Shown here: piece by piece, positions 38,057 to 46,881 of the stretch
How positions within the stretch are numbered: position 1 is the first letter of the stretch
Layout of the letters: each line of letters begins with the position of its first letter
Assembly (NCBI RefSeq): GCF_900100075.1
Contig: NZ_FNEG01000002.1
Location: forward strand, 1 to 64,000
Length of the DNA: 64,000 bases
Origin: Chryseobacterium jejuense
GTDB taxonomy: Bacteria; Bacteroidota; Bacteroidia; Flavobacteriales; Weeksellaceae
Reading direction: 5' to 3'
Position numbers and translations under genes: made by a program
Notes under the pieces: generated by a model
Told to the model about the DNA's origin: nothing
What the model saw: only the letters and a program-made list of their open reading frames with translations
Databases searched by the model: none

Positions 38057-40333
38057 ATGAAAACTCAAATTCTCATTGCAGCTCTATTCTTCAGCGGACT
38101 TGTTGCCGCCCAGCAGAAAAAAGATAGTTTGAAAGTAAATGCTATTGAGTCAGTCAATATCAAGAAACAGGTTTTCAAAAAGCAGGGAGACCGTCTTGTT
38201 TACGATGTAGCAGCCTCTCCTGTTGCTAAAGGCACTAATACTTTTAATCTTTTGAAACAAACTCCCATGATTTCAAGTATTGATGGTAAAACATTGAAGA
38301 TTCTCGGAAAATCTGATGCTATTATTTACATCAATAATAAAAAAAGTAATATGGATGCTGAGGCATTGATTGAAATGCTGAAGTCTACTCCATCAGAAGA
38401 TATCCAGAAAATTGAAGTGATTACAGTTCCCGGAAGTGAGTTTCAGGTAGAATCTAAGGAAGGGGTTATTAATATTGTAATGAAGAAGAACAAAAGTAAT
38501 GGCTACAATGGAACTTTGAAAATGCAGAACGAGCAGGCTTATTACAACAACCCTAATGCAGGAGGATCTTTTAACTTCAGACAGGGAAAATGGTCAGGAA
38601 ATTCTAATTTCAGAATGGGAAGCTGGACGGAAAGACAAAGATATACGCTTTCTAATGGAGATGCAACCTTCAGAAATGAGTCTTACGGTACTAATGATGA
38701 TCCTAATAAAAACTTCGGTGGTGGATTTAATGTTGATTATGAGATCAACAAAAAACAGAGTCTGGGACTTTCTTATAATATGAGATATAATAAAAGTTTC
38801 AATTCTATTCTGGATATGACGAACTGGCAAAACGGAAAACTATCCGACAGAACAGTGAATCATGAAGATGCCCAAACAAGAAATCACTCTTTCAATTTAA
38901 ATTATGAAATAAAGACAGATTCTATAGGCAGTAAACTAACTTCTAATGTTTCTTATTTATGGTTTAACAGAGACAAGGTAAGCTTTAATGAAAGTATTCC
39001 TTTAGGTCTTGATCCTTCAAGTGAAATGTATAAAAAAAATTACTCTGCTTTACAACAATCTGTACCACAAATCATCAACAATTATGCAGCTAACATAGAC
39101 TTTCTTAAAAAAACGACAAAAGGAGCAACCTGGTTAATGGGAGTAAGCTATAATTACACCAATACAGATAATGATACCAGACAGGATAAATTGATAGGTG
39201 ATGAATTTGTAATGGATACTAAACAAACTAATCATTTTATTTACAAGGAAAATATTTTAGGAATCTATCTTAACTATGAAAGAAAGCTGACTGAAAAGTT
39301 ATCCGGAAAGATTGGAGCCCGCTATGAAATGACAAGAAGTACCGGAGATATAATTGGAAAAACAGGATTTGAAAGAAATTATAATAACCTGCTTCCTTAT
39401 CTGAATTTAAACTATGCTATCAATTCGGATCACAATTTAAGTTACACTTTCTCCAGCAGAATCAGAAGGCCGAGATTCTGGGAACTGAACCCATCCAGAA
39501 CGTATTTTACTCCTACCAACTATACTCAGAATAATCCGTTTGTGCTTGCTGCTAAATTCTATAATCAGGAGCTGAATTATATGTACAAAAATGCATTCTA
39601 TTTTAATCTGAGCTATACTATGGTAGACGATGCGGCAGCTTCTGACTTACTTCCTCTACAGGGAATTTTAACGACTCCCCAAAAGGATGAAAATGGTAAT
39701 TACATATACGATGCAGCGGGTAATATGCTTATGGACAAAATAAGATTCCTGAGATACATCAGAACCAATTATGGGAAGAACAGAGAAATAGGTTTAACAC
39801 TTGGGATGAACAAATCCTGGTTTAAAGATATCTGGACAACTAACTATTCTGTAAATCTCGCATACAATACTTATACAGGCGGAGTATGGCAAGATCCCAC
39901 TTCTCAACTGGGTCCATATGAATCTGAAGAACTGGAACCTTATATCGTAGATGTTAAAAACTATAATATGTCTGCAACCCTTAACAATATCATTCGTCTT
40001 TCTTCTAAAAAAGACTGGTTTCTAGGAGTTAATTATTATTTCGGAAGCAAAGTAGCCATGGAAGGCGGAACAATAGGGGTAAGACAAAGCTTTGATATCA
40101 GTGTGAAGAAAATTATTGGTGACTGGACCATCGTTGCAGAAGGTAATGATATTTTTAATCAGAGCTTCTACAGAGTTAATGGTGTACAGCCTAATGGAAA
40201 ATATAATAATATCACCAACTTCAGTTATCCTCGATTAATAAGCATTGGAGTAACCTACAATTTCGGAAATCAGAAACTGAAAAAAGCAAGGGAAATGAAA
40301 TCAGCGAATGATGCTGTAAAATCAAGAACCTAA
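38057..40333 (+). CDS. Outer-membrane beta-barrel receptor (TonB-dependent receptor-like)
   Basis: A 758-residue protein with signal peptide (MKTQILIAALFFSGLVAAQ), a plug-like domain at about 40-145 (KQGDRLVYDVA, LLKQTPMISS, IEVITVPGSEF) and a large beta-barrel ending in VTYNFGNQKLKK. The family is the OMP_b-brl_3 type with plug, usually lacking a carboxypeptidase-like extension as here. Ligand unknown. First of a tandem pair, 43 bases before its paralogue at 40377, with closely similar plugs. Confidence 0.88.
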   Translation: MKTQILIAALFFSGLVAAQQKKDSLKVNAIESVNIKKQVFKKQGDRLVYDVAASPVAKGTNTFNLLKQTPMISSIDGKTLKILGKSDAIIYINNKKSNMDAEALIEMLKSTPSEDIQKIEVITVPGSEFQVESKEGVINIVMKKNKSNGYNGTLKMQNEQAYYNNPNAGGSFNFRQGKWSGNSNFRMGSWTERQRYTLSNGDATFRNESYGTNDDPNKNFGGGFNVDYEINKKQSLGLSYNMRYNKSFNSILDMTNWQNGKLSDRTVNHEDAQTRNHSFNLNYEIKTDSIGSKLTSNVSYLWFNRDKVSFNESIPLGLDPSSEMYKKNYSALQQSVPQIINNYAANIDFLKKTTKGATWLMGVSYNYTNTDNDTRQDKLIGDEFVMDTKQTNHFIYKENILGIYLNYERKLTEKLSGKIGARYEMTRSTGDIIGKTGFERNYNNLLPYLNLNYAINSDHNLSYTFSSRIRRPRFWELNPSRTYFTPTNYTQNNPFVLAAKFYNQELNYMYKNAFYFNLSYTMVDDAAASDLLPLQGILTTPQKDENGNYIYDAAGNMLMDKIRFLRYIRTNYGKNREIGLTLGMNKSWFKDIWTTNYSVNLAYNTYTGGVWQDPTSQLGPYESEELEPYIVDVKNYNMSATLNNIIRLSSKKDWFLGVNYYFGSKVAMEGGTIGVRQSFDISVKKIIGDWTIVAEGNDIFNQSFYRVNGVQPNGKYNNITNFSYPRLISIGVTYNFGNQKLKKAREMKSANDAVKSRT

Positions 40334-40376
40334 TCTATAAAAACGTCTCTCTCTTAACCACTCTAAAAAAACAAAC

Positions 40377-42638
40377 ATGAAACGTATACTTTTGTCAATA
40401 GCTGTCATCTTCGGCACCTGTGCATTTGCTCAGGAAAAGAAATCTGACTCTACAAAGACTAAAAATATAGAAGGTGTTACCATCACCAAACAGGTTTTCA
40501 AAAAACAAAGTGACCGTCTGGTATATGATGTTGCATCTTCTCCCATAGCGAAAGGAAATACAACGTTCGACATTCTGAAACAAACTCCCTTATTGTCTTC
40601 AACGGATGATAAAACCTTAAAGATTGCAGGAAAGAACAATGTATTAATCTATATCAATGGACGAAAATCCAATATGGATGCAGAATCATTGGCTCAGTTC
40701 CTAAAAAATACGCCGGCAGAAAACATTCAAAAAATTGAAGTGATTACGGTCCCGGGAAGCGAATATCAGGTGGAATCTTCTGATGGGATTATCAACATCG
40801 TTTTAAAGAAAAAAATGAGCGATGGCCTTAACGGAAATATGAGATTCTCTAATACCCAAGGTAAATATAATGGCAGCCAGGCAAGCTTTTCGGCTAATTA
40901 CAGAAAAGATAAACTAGGAATAAGCGCCAGCCTTAGTGGTGGTGAGAATATTGAAGCCCAAACCTACACGCTGAAAAACAGTAGTGACAGTTCATCCAAT
41001 GAATCTACCGGTGATATTGATGATCCAAATAAAAACATTGGCGGCTATCTGAATATAGACTATCAATTAAATGATAAGAGCAACTTAGCATTATCTTGGA
41101 ATACATGGGCCAATAAAAGTTATAATTCTACGGTCAATCTCTTCAATACGATTATTGCTCCCCAAAAAGAACCAAAATATACCTGGTCTAAAAACAAAGA
41201 GGATGCAAGAAGTTACAATAACTCACTGAACTTAAATTATGAATTAAAAACAGATTCTTTAGGGAGTAAATTGAATGTAAATGCATCTTATCTTAACTAT
41301 AAAAAATTTCAGTATATCAATAATATGACGTACAACTCTAATATCAATAGAGAGGTATTAGGAAAGAGTACACAATTGATACAGGATCTGCCACAGGTCA
41401 TCAATAATTTCTCCGGAATGGTAGATTACATTCAGAAATTTAAGAATGATCTGACTATTTCTGTGGGTGGGAATTATAATAAAACAAAAACAGACAACGA
41501 TACTAAAAACGACACATTTGTTTTTGGACCACCACCAGTATTTGATCCTAAACCTAATCATTTTGTTTATGATGAAAATATTTATGGCTTTTACATTACT
41601 GCTGAGAAGAAGTTCTCGGATAAATTCTCAGGAAAGCTGGGAGCTAGATATGAAATTACCAACAGCATAGGAACATCAGATAATCCACCTTCAGATGCAG
41701 AAGCTCTTAAAAGAATTGAAAGAAACTACAATAATTTCCTTCCTTATCTAAGCCTTAACTATGCGATTAATGATAAGAATAATATTTCCTATTCATTTTC
41801 AAGCAGAATGAGAAGGCCTAGTTTTTGGGAATTAAATCCAGTAAGAAATAAACTGACTGATGATAATTATACTCAAAACAACCCTTTTGTAAAAGCTGCA
41901 TCCAATTATAATCAGGAGTTGATGTATATGTATAAGAACTCCTATTTTGTAGTTTTAAATCATTCTTATATTAAAGATGCTATCACTCAGGTTCCTTTGC
42001 AGGGATATCCTAAACATCCTAACGATGTTGTCGAAAAAAATCTTGCTTTACGGTATATCAGAACCAATTTTGGGGATAAACAGGAAATGTCTGCCATGGT
42101 TGGAATTCAAAAAACATTTTTCAAGCAGTATTGGACAACCAACTTCAGTATTGGCGTTCAGCATAACAGAAATAATGGAAGCCTGGATATAGATCCTACT
42201 ACAGGAGACCGCTTCGTAGATCAGAAAGGTAATCCTTTAACCTACGTCAATAATATCAATTCTACCAGTATTTTGATTCAAACCAATAATACCATTCGTC
42301 TTGATAAGGCTAAAACGTGGTTCCTTGGGGTTAACTTCTTTTACATAGACAAGCAACAGATAGAGCTGGGTATGTTACGAGGTTTATCAAGTTTAGATCT
42401 CAGCATCAAGAAAAACTGGAACGATTGGACGTTTGCCCTGAATGTAAATGATGTTTTAAGAACCAATATTGTAGTAATTGATGATTATCAAGCCAACGGA
42501 AATTATAACTATGTCCACCAGAATCAGTACCGAAGAGACTTAACTGTGAGTCTTACTTACAATTTCGGGAATAAAAAGCTGAAAAAAGTAAGGGACATTG
42601 AAGGGGCTTCAGATTCTATCAAGAGCAGAACCAGATAA
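40377..42638 (+). CDS. Outer-membrane beta-barrel receptor, paralogue of the preceding gene
   Basis: A 753-residue protein with signal peptide (ending CAFAQ) and the same layout as its neighbour: plug motifs KQSDRLVYDVA, LLSSTDDKTLKI and IEVITVPGSEY, then barrel and a C-terminal VSLTYNFGNKKLKK. The plugs are close to identical in pattern, the barrels diverge, so the two probably arose by tandem duplication and now handle different ligands. Shared transcript likely. Confidence 0.88.
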   Translation: MKRILLSIAVIFGTCAFAQEKKSDSTKTKNIEGVTITKQVFKKQSDRLVYDVASSPIAKGNTTFDILKQTPLLSSTDDKTLKIAGKNNVLIYINGRKSNMDAESLAQFLKNTPAENIQKIEVITVPGSEYQVESSDGIINIVLKKKMSDGLNGNMRFSNTQGKYNGSQASFSANYRKDKLGISASLSGGENIEAQTYTLKNSSDSSSNESTGDIDDPNKNIGGYLNIDYQLNDKSNLALSWNTWANKSYNSTVNLFNTIIAPQKEPKYTWSKNKEDARSYNNSLNLNYELKTDSLGSKLNVNASYLNYKKFQYINNMTYNSNINREVLGKSTQLIQDLPQVINNFSGMVDYIQKFKNDLTISVGGNYNKTKTDNDTKNDTFVFGPPPVFDPKPNHFVYDENIYGFYITAEKKFSDKFSGKLGARYEITNSIGTSDNPPSDAEALKRIERNYNNFLPYLSLNYAINDKNNISYSFSSRMRRPSFWELNPVRNKLTDDNYTQNNPFVKAASNYNQELMYMYKNSYFVVLNHSYIKDAITQVPLQGYPKHPNDVVEKNLALRYIRTNFGDKQEMSAMVGIQKTFFKQYWTTNFSIGVQHNRNNGSLDIDPTTGDRFVDQKGNPLTYVNNINSTSILIQTNNTIRLDKAKTWFLGVNFFYIDKQQIELGMLRGLSSLDLSIKKNWNDWTFALNVNDVLRTNIVVIDDYQANGNYNYVHQNQYRRDLTVSLTYNFGNKKLKKVRDIEGASDSIKSRTR

Positions 42639-42679
42639 AACTATCTTTCTTCATATTCAATCAAATTATTTTGTACAGA

Positions 42680-42708
42680 AACCTGTTGATTCTTCAGCAG
42701 GTTTTTTA
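42680..42708 (+). terminator. Terminator after the receptor pair
   Basis: AACCTGTTGA (42680-42689) pairs with TCAGCAGGTT (42694-42703, one G-U), followed by TTTTTAT. It ends 12 bases before the esterase ATG, so that gene probably needs its own promoter or read-through. Confidence 0.75.
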
Positions 42709-42719
42709 TCTTTAATTGT

Positions 42720-43574
42720 ATGAAAAAGAAATTCGTATTTATCATCTGTTTTATCTCTCTGTTATTAACTGCCTGTAAAGAAGACAAGATTAGTCTTGGA
42801 AATAATATCAGCTTTAATAAAGAGGAAAATCTTCATTATGGAAATAATGCGGAACAGGTTATGGATCTTTATATTCCCAATAAAAAATCATCTAAAAAAA
42901 AGGAAGTCTTTATTATGATTCACGGTGGCGGCTGGCGTGGTGGAAATAAATCTCAGCTTACCTTTTTTACGCTTTCTATGATGCAAAGATTTCCGGACCA
43001 TATTTTTGTCAATATGAATTATAGGCTGGCTTCTGCTACCCAATATGCTATTCCCGATCAAACAGATGATATTAAAAGTGTCATTGCATTTCTGAAAAAG
43101 AAACTCAACTATAAGCCTGAGGTGATTCTTATGGGAAACAGTGCCGGCGGACATTTATCCATGCTTTATGCTTATCATTTTGATACTGATAAAAACGTAA
43201 AAGCAGTGATCAATATTGTAGGTCCTGCTGATCTTTCAGATGAAGGTTTTAAGAGTTATGAAGAATATTCTTTTGTAGAAAAACACTTAGTTGATGATAA
43301 AACATTGCCTGTAAAAACCTCAGCAGTTAATTTTGCAAGTCCTGTACACTGGATTAACACCACTTCTTCCCCCACTCTTTCTTACTATGGAAAAACAGAC
43401 CGTGTGGTTCCTTTAAGTCAAAACAAAATTTTGGATTCTGTTTTGAGTAAAAATAATGTTGTTCATGAGTCTTATGAATTTAACGGTGGGCATTTGGATT
43501 GGGATAAACAACCTAACAATACTTTTCTTATGGATAAGATTGAAGACTTTCTTAAAAAGACAGACAAAAAATAA
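42720..43574 (+). CDS. Lipoprotein alpha/beta hydrolase (esterase-like)
   Basis: A 284-residue lipoprotein: signal with lipobox LLLTAC (Cys19). Fold motifs: oxyanion loop HGGGW near residue 67, nucleophile Ser in GNSAGGH near 142, Asp in GKTDRVVP near 225 and His in GGHLDW near 258. It belongs to the BD-FAE/carboxylesterase-like group, often acting on acetylated sugars. Substrate unknown. It is convergent with the GH43-like gene and might act on similar glycans. Confidence 0.85.
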   Translation: MKKKFVFIICFISLLLTACKEDKISLGNNISFNKEENLHYGNNAEQVMDLYIPNKKSSKKKEVFIMIHGGGWRGGNKSQLTFFTLSMMQRFPDHIFVNMNYRLASATQYAIPDQTDDIKSVIAFLKKKLNYKPEVILMGNSAGGHLSMLYAYHFDTDKNVKAVINIVGPADLSDEGFKSYEEYSFVEKHLVDDKTLPVKTSAVNFASPVHWINTTSSPTLSYYGKTDRVVPLSQNKILDSVLSKNNVVHESYEFNGGHLDWDKQPNNTFLMDKIEDFLKKTDKK

Positions 43575-43603
43575 CACGTTCTGAGGGTTCAAAACGTGCT
43601 ATC
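43571..43603 (-). terminator. Terminator after the GH43-like gene
   Basis: On the minus strand CACGTT (43593-43598 complement) pairs with AACGTG (43575-43580 complement), followed by TTATTTTTT. The stem is short; it might also serve the esterase on the plus strand. Confidence 0.5.
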
Positions 43604-43625
43604 CTTTTATATTTTTTAATTTGAT

Positions 43626-45380
43626 TTACTCAGATTTTGCGACTGCTGTTCTTACTGAAACCCCATTGGAATTGAACGCTTCAATCTGGAAGTAGTAAGC
43701 ATCTGTTCTGTCTGCACCTGTAAAGAAATATTCATTTTTTCCATATACCATAATGCTTCCGTACATTTTATCGGGAGATTTCCCCCAGTAGATTACATAG
43801 CCATCTGCCTCAGGATGCTGCTGCCATTTCATCCAAATACTTCTTCTTTCCCCATATTTTTTTGGATCAGCTCTTAAAGGCACAAAACCTTCTACCTTGG
43901 CAGGCTGCTTTCCTGCTCCTTTACCAAATACTCTGAAACCACTTAATGCAAATTTTCCCGTAGGCATTTTCAGGTTTTCCATTTTAAGAAAACGGGCTTT
44001 TGCGGGCTGCTCAAGTTCAACATAATCATGAGGAACATCTTTTGTGTTTTTGCTTTTATCCACAATCACATTCCATTTCTTACCATCATTGGAGCCATAG
44101 ATTTTATATTGATGCATTTTCCCTAGGGTTTTTCCCATGAACTCAGCATCCTGATCCGCATAATTAATTTGAATGGCATTGATTGTAGAAGCTTCACCAA
44201 GATCAGTCTGGAACCATTCTCCGGAATTTCCGGTTTTAGCACTCCAATAGGTCTTGATGTCTTCATCTACAGCATAATTGGGCTGATAACTTCCTAAAGT
44301 AGATGAAACCTGAACCGGTTTATTATAATTCAGCAACATCCACCCTGCAAAAAGACCCTTTGTAAAATCTTTCCCTTGTGCATACTGTGGAAGATAAGTT
44401 GGATAATCACCATAAGCAGTGTTACAATACATCACATCATCTTTATCAAAACCTGCCGGCCAAATCCCCAGTCTTCTTTCAAAATTATTTTTGGTAGAAA
44501 TAAAGATGGTGGAAATGTGCCACCAGTTTTTATAATTGTCTTCAAAAGTGGCTCCGTGCCCAGCTCCTCTTGCAAAACCTCCAGGTTTATAAGAAAATGG
44601 GTTATGCTGTTGATATTCGAAGCCTTCCAAAGGATTTTTGCTTACATATACTCCATCGGAATATCCACTGAATTCTGTTGCCGGAGCACCATATTGCATA
44701 TAATATTTTCCGTTATGTTTCGTCATCCACGCTCCTTCTACAAAAGGCTGAAGAAAAACATTGTCATTATATTCCCCGAAACGCTCCCATCCGTGATCTT
44801 CAGGTTTCAGTTTAAGAATAGGTTTAACGAAGCCTTCAGACTGAAGATTTTTCACTTTCACTTCTGTTCCCAGCAATGGCCACTCATTACTTGAGCCCCA
44901 ATATAGGTATAATTTATTTTTATCTTCATCATAATGGAATGCGGGATCCCATGCTCCTACTTTCAAAGTATCTACTGCAATTTTCCAGTCATCTTTAGTG
45001 GGATTTGTACTTTTCCAGATCGGAAAATCCTGTTCCCAGGTAGAGCCATACACATAGAGTGTATCTTTCATTGCCCATACTGCCGGAGCATTAAGATCAT
45101 GAATGTATTTATTATCTCTGAGAAATTTTCTTTTTACAAACTTCCAGTCCAGCATATCATCACTGTACCAATATCCTTCTTGATTGGTGGAAAAAAGAAA
45201 CAGCTTATTCTGAAAATTGACGATTACCGGATCTGCTGTGGCGCGGTGTTTCCCCTGTTTTGAAAATACTTCAAAAGGAGTATACCCATAATCTATGTTG
45301 ATCGGATTACAAAATGTTTTCTGCTGAGCTCCCACAATGATTCCAAGAAAAATTGCTAATGACAGAAGATATTGTCTCAT
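43626..45380 (-). CDS. Exported GH43-like glycosidase with F5/8 type C domain
   Basis: A 584-residue secreted protein. Signal peptide (1-18, GIIVGAQ), five-bladed propeller domain of GH43 type (about 20-340; RATADPVIV supplies the likely general-base Asp, HDLNAPAVW and GAWDPAFHYD further blades), a discoidin/F5-8 type C carbohydrate-binding domain (about 355-480) and a C-terminal fibronectin-like stretch. Substrate is probably an arabinan, xylan or galactan-type side chain but cannot be fixed. TAACTTTG at 45402-45409 (minus strand) is a -7-like element 22 bases upstream. Confidence 0.85.
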   Translation of the reverse strand: MRQYLLSLAIFLGIIVGAQQKTFCNPINIDYGYTPFEVFSKQGKHRATADPVIVNFQNKLFLFSTNQEGYWYSDDMLDWKFVKRKFLRDNKYIHDLNAPAVWAMKDTLYVYGSTWEQDFPIWKSTNPTKDDWKIAVDTLKVGAWDPAFHYDEDKNKLYLYWGSSNEWPLLGTEVKVKNLQSEGFVKPILKLKPEDHGWERFGEYNDNVFLQPFVEGAWMTKHNGKYYMQYGAPATEFSGYSDGVYVSKNPLEGFEYQQHNPFSYKPGGFARGAGHGATFEDNYKNWWHISTIFISTKNNFERRLGIWPAGFDKDDVMYCNTAYGDYPTYLPQYAQGKDFTKGLFAGWMLLNYNKPVQVSSTLGSYQPNYAVDEDIKTYWSAKTGNSGEWFQTDLGEASTINAIQINYADQDAEFMGKTLGKMHQYKIYGSNDGKKWNVIVDKSKNTKDVPHDYVELEQPAKARFLKMENLKMPTGKFALSGFRVFGKGAGKQPAKVEGFVPLRADPKKYGERRSIWMKWQQHPEADGYVIYWGKSPDKMYGSIMVYGKNEYFFTGADRTDAYYFQIEAFNSNGVSVRTAVAKSE

Positions 45381-45401
45381 TTTTAGATTTTAAAGATAAT
45401 G

Positions 45402-45409
45402 ACAAAGTT
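45402..45409 (-). promoter_or_regulatory. Putative -7 element of the GH43-like gene
   Basis: Minus-strand TAACTTTG fits TAnnTTTG and would start transcription about 15 bases before the ATG at 45380. The -33 half is not evident. Confidence 0.4.
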
Positions 45410-45435
45410 AACTAACTTTTTTGGGTTTTCTTCAC

Positions 45436-45477
45436 ATAAGACCATCCAGAAGATAGAGCGTAAGCTATGGCACAACT
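45436..45477 (-). pseudogene. Decayed duplicate of the 3' end of the membrane-protein gene at 45820
   Basis: This 42-base stretch matches 45845-45886, the 3' end of the intact gene, at 35 of 42 positions. Read in that gene's frame it still gives the pattern VVP-LT-YLLDG, but interrupted by TAG and TGA. It is separated from the intact copy by the GG-leader peptide gene, so the peptide gene lies between two direct copies of this tail. Confidence 0.7.
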
Positions 45478-45486
45478 GTCAGACAT

Positions 45487-45521
45487 AAAAAAACCGTTGT
45501 AAAATTTATATACAACGGTTT
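45487..45521 (-). terminator. Terminator of the GG-leader peptide gene
   Basis: AACCGTTGTA (45492-45501) and TACAACGGTT (45511-45520) pair perfectly; on the minus strand a T-run (45487-45493) follows. It starts 20 bases after the peptide stop codon, giving the small gene a transcription unit of its own. Confidence 0.85.
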
Positions 45522-45539
45522 ATCTGGTTATGATTTAAT

Positions 45540-45692
45540 TTATATACAAGCTATTCGGGAGCATCTTCCAAAGCTATTCATACATTCAGGCCACTTGCAG
45601 CCACCTCCGTCAATTGGAATACTACCTCCTTCAATTTTTTTTAATACTTCTCTGTTTAGCTTTTTTGCATTAGATTTAATTTGATTTTTCAT
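45540..45692 (-). CDS. GG-leader short peptide, bacteriocin-like precursor (50 aa)
   Basis: A 50-residue peptide from the ATG at 45692. The leader, about 23 residues, reads MKNQIKSNAKKLNREVLKKI followed by EGG, the double-glycine type cleaved by peptidase-containing ABC transporters; the KLNRE-LKKI-GG pattern is common in flavobacterial precursors. The core is short, with a Gly-Gly-Gly run and four Cys (32, 37, 44, 49) and a WPEC segment. It has its own terminator. No modification enzyme or transporter is adjacent. Function (bacteriocin, signal or other) is unknown. Confidence 0.72.
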   Translation of the reverse strand: MKNQIKSNAKKLNREVLKKIEGGSIPIDGGGCKWPECMNSFGRCSRIACI

Positions 45693-45723
45693 AATAAGAT
45701 TTTTAGTTGATTTGACACTGTAC

Positions 45724-45751
45724 CCAACTGTAAGACAATTACTTCAGTTGG
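45724..45751. promoter_or_regulatory. Inverted repeat upstream of the GG-leader peptide gene
   Basis: CCAACTG (45724-45730) and CAGTTGG (45745-45751) are perfect inverted copies 14 bases apart, 32 bases upstream of the peptide ATG. It could be an operator or an RNA hairpin in the leader; there is no T-run. Confidence 0.4.
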
Positions 45752-45819
45752 ATTTTTATAAAACTAGTAATAATTAATGAAACCTCCAAGAATTATTCTC
45801 TCTTCAATGAAAAAAATGA

Positions 45820-46842
45820 TTAGGATTCTTTTTGTTTCTTCCAGATAAAACCATCCAGAAGATAATGAGTAAGCTGTGGAACGACTAATAGAGGAACCAA
45901 AAATTGAAGCAGATTTTCGGAAACTGCAAAATCTAATGAAAAGTGCTCATTCCACACGAGAGTTTCCCACAGGAATTCTTCCAGTAAAGCTAGCCCTAAA
46001 ATGATTCCTACAAATAAAAAGATCCCTGAAAATGATTTAAAAATCTGCATCCAGTTTAGCTGCTGCTGATCTTTCTGTTTAATCTCACGGATATAGATCA
46101 GAGCAATATAGGGGATACCATGAGACACTACGTTCAGAAAAGTAAAAAGAAGATCGTTGTTAAAGTATATGATTCCAAAATACCAGGAAAGAAAAGTTCC
46201 TACAATGAGTGCTACTTTAGGAATGTTGATGGTTTTAGTCTTTATAGCTCCTACTATTGTTTTGATGATCCAAACTGTTACAATCAGAATATACAGAACC
46301 GTAAGACCTCCAATATAATTAGGTACATTTTTAAGCCAGGTAAATTCATTATCCACAAACCAGGTAAAGGCACGTGGGGTCTGAAACCAATATAACATTG
46401 GAAAAATGGTAGCCGCATACACTGCAACCTCATCTATTTTCTTACTCCAGTTATCCGGTTCAAAACGAGCGTAGATTCTCATAAAACCGTACTGTTGACG
46501 GATAAAATGAAAAACTGCAATCAGCGCCAGTACAGACCAGAATGTCAAACTTCCCAACTGAAACAAAGCAACTCCTAAACACCAGCTTATGATAGGAATC
46601 CCAAAATACAGCAGCTTTCTTCTCTGTACTTCAGCTTTTACAAAATAGGTTTTAAACAAAGTGGAATAGACATGCGCTACATCTACAAAAACGATCAGGA
46701 AAAGCCATGTATAAAAGGAATAATGGTTTTCCAATCCCTGAATTTGTTTCTGAAAAAGAAAAATAATCAGCAATACCAAAAAAGGTGGGGATAAAATAAA
46801 CCACCAGTCTGTTTTTGCACTATGTATCCAAGGTTGTTTCAT
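45820..46842 (-). CDS. Multi-pass membrane protein of unknown function
   Basis: A 340-residue integral membrane protein with about eight or nine hydrophobic segments, a short N-terminal tail (HSAKTDWWFI) and several His and Arg in or near membrane segments (DVAHVYSTLF, FHFIRQQYGFMRIY, NVVSHGIPYIAL). The pattern of His within membrane segments resembles proteins that bind metal or haem, but no family is recognised. It lies downstream of the FAD oxidoreductase, 39 bases after its stop. Last gene of the polyamine-linked string, and the donor of the duplicated tail. Confidence 0.72.
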   Translation of the reverse strand: MKQPWIHSAKTDWWFILSPPFLVLLIIFLFQKQIQGLENHYSFYTWLFLIVFVDVAHVYSTLFKTYFVKAEVQRRKLLYFGIPIISWCLGVALFQLGSLTFWSVLALIAVFHFIRQQYGFMRIYARFEPDNWSKKIDEVAVYAATIFPMLYWFQTPRAFTWFVDNEFTWLKNVPNYIGGLTVLYILIVTVWIIKTIVGAIKTKTINIPKVALIVGTFLSWYFGIIYFNNDLLFTFLNVVSHGIPYIALIYIREIKQKDQQQLNWMQIFKSFSGIFLFVGIILGLALLEEFLWETLVWNEHFSLDFAVSENLLQFLVPLLVVPQLTHYLLDGFIWKKQKES

Positions 46843-46881
46843 TAATGGATATTTATTATATCATCTTGTCAGTTCTAACAA

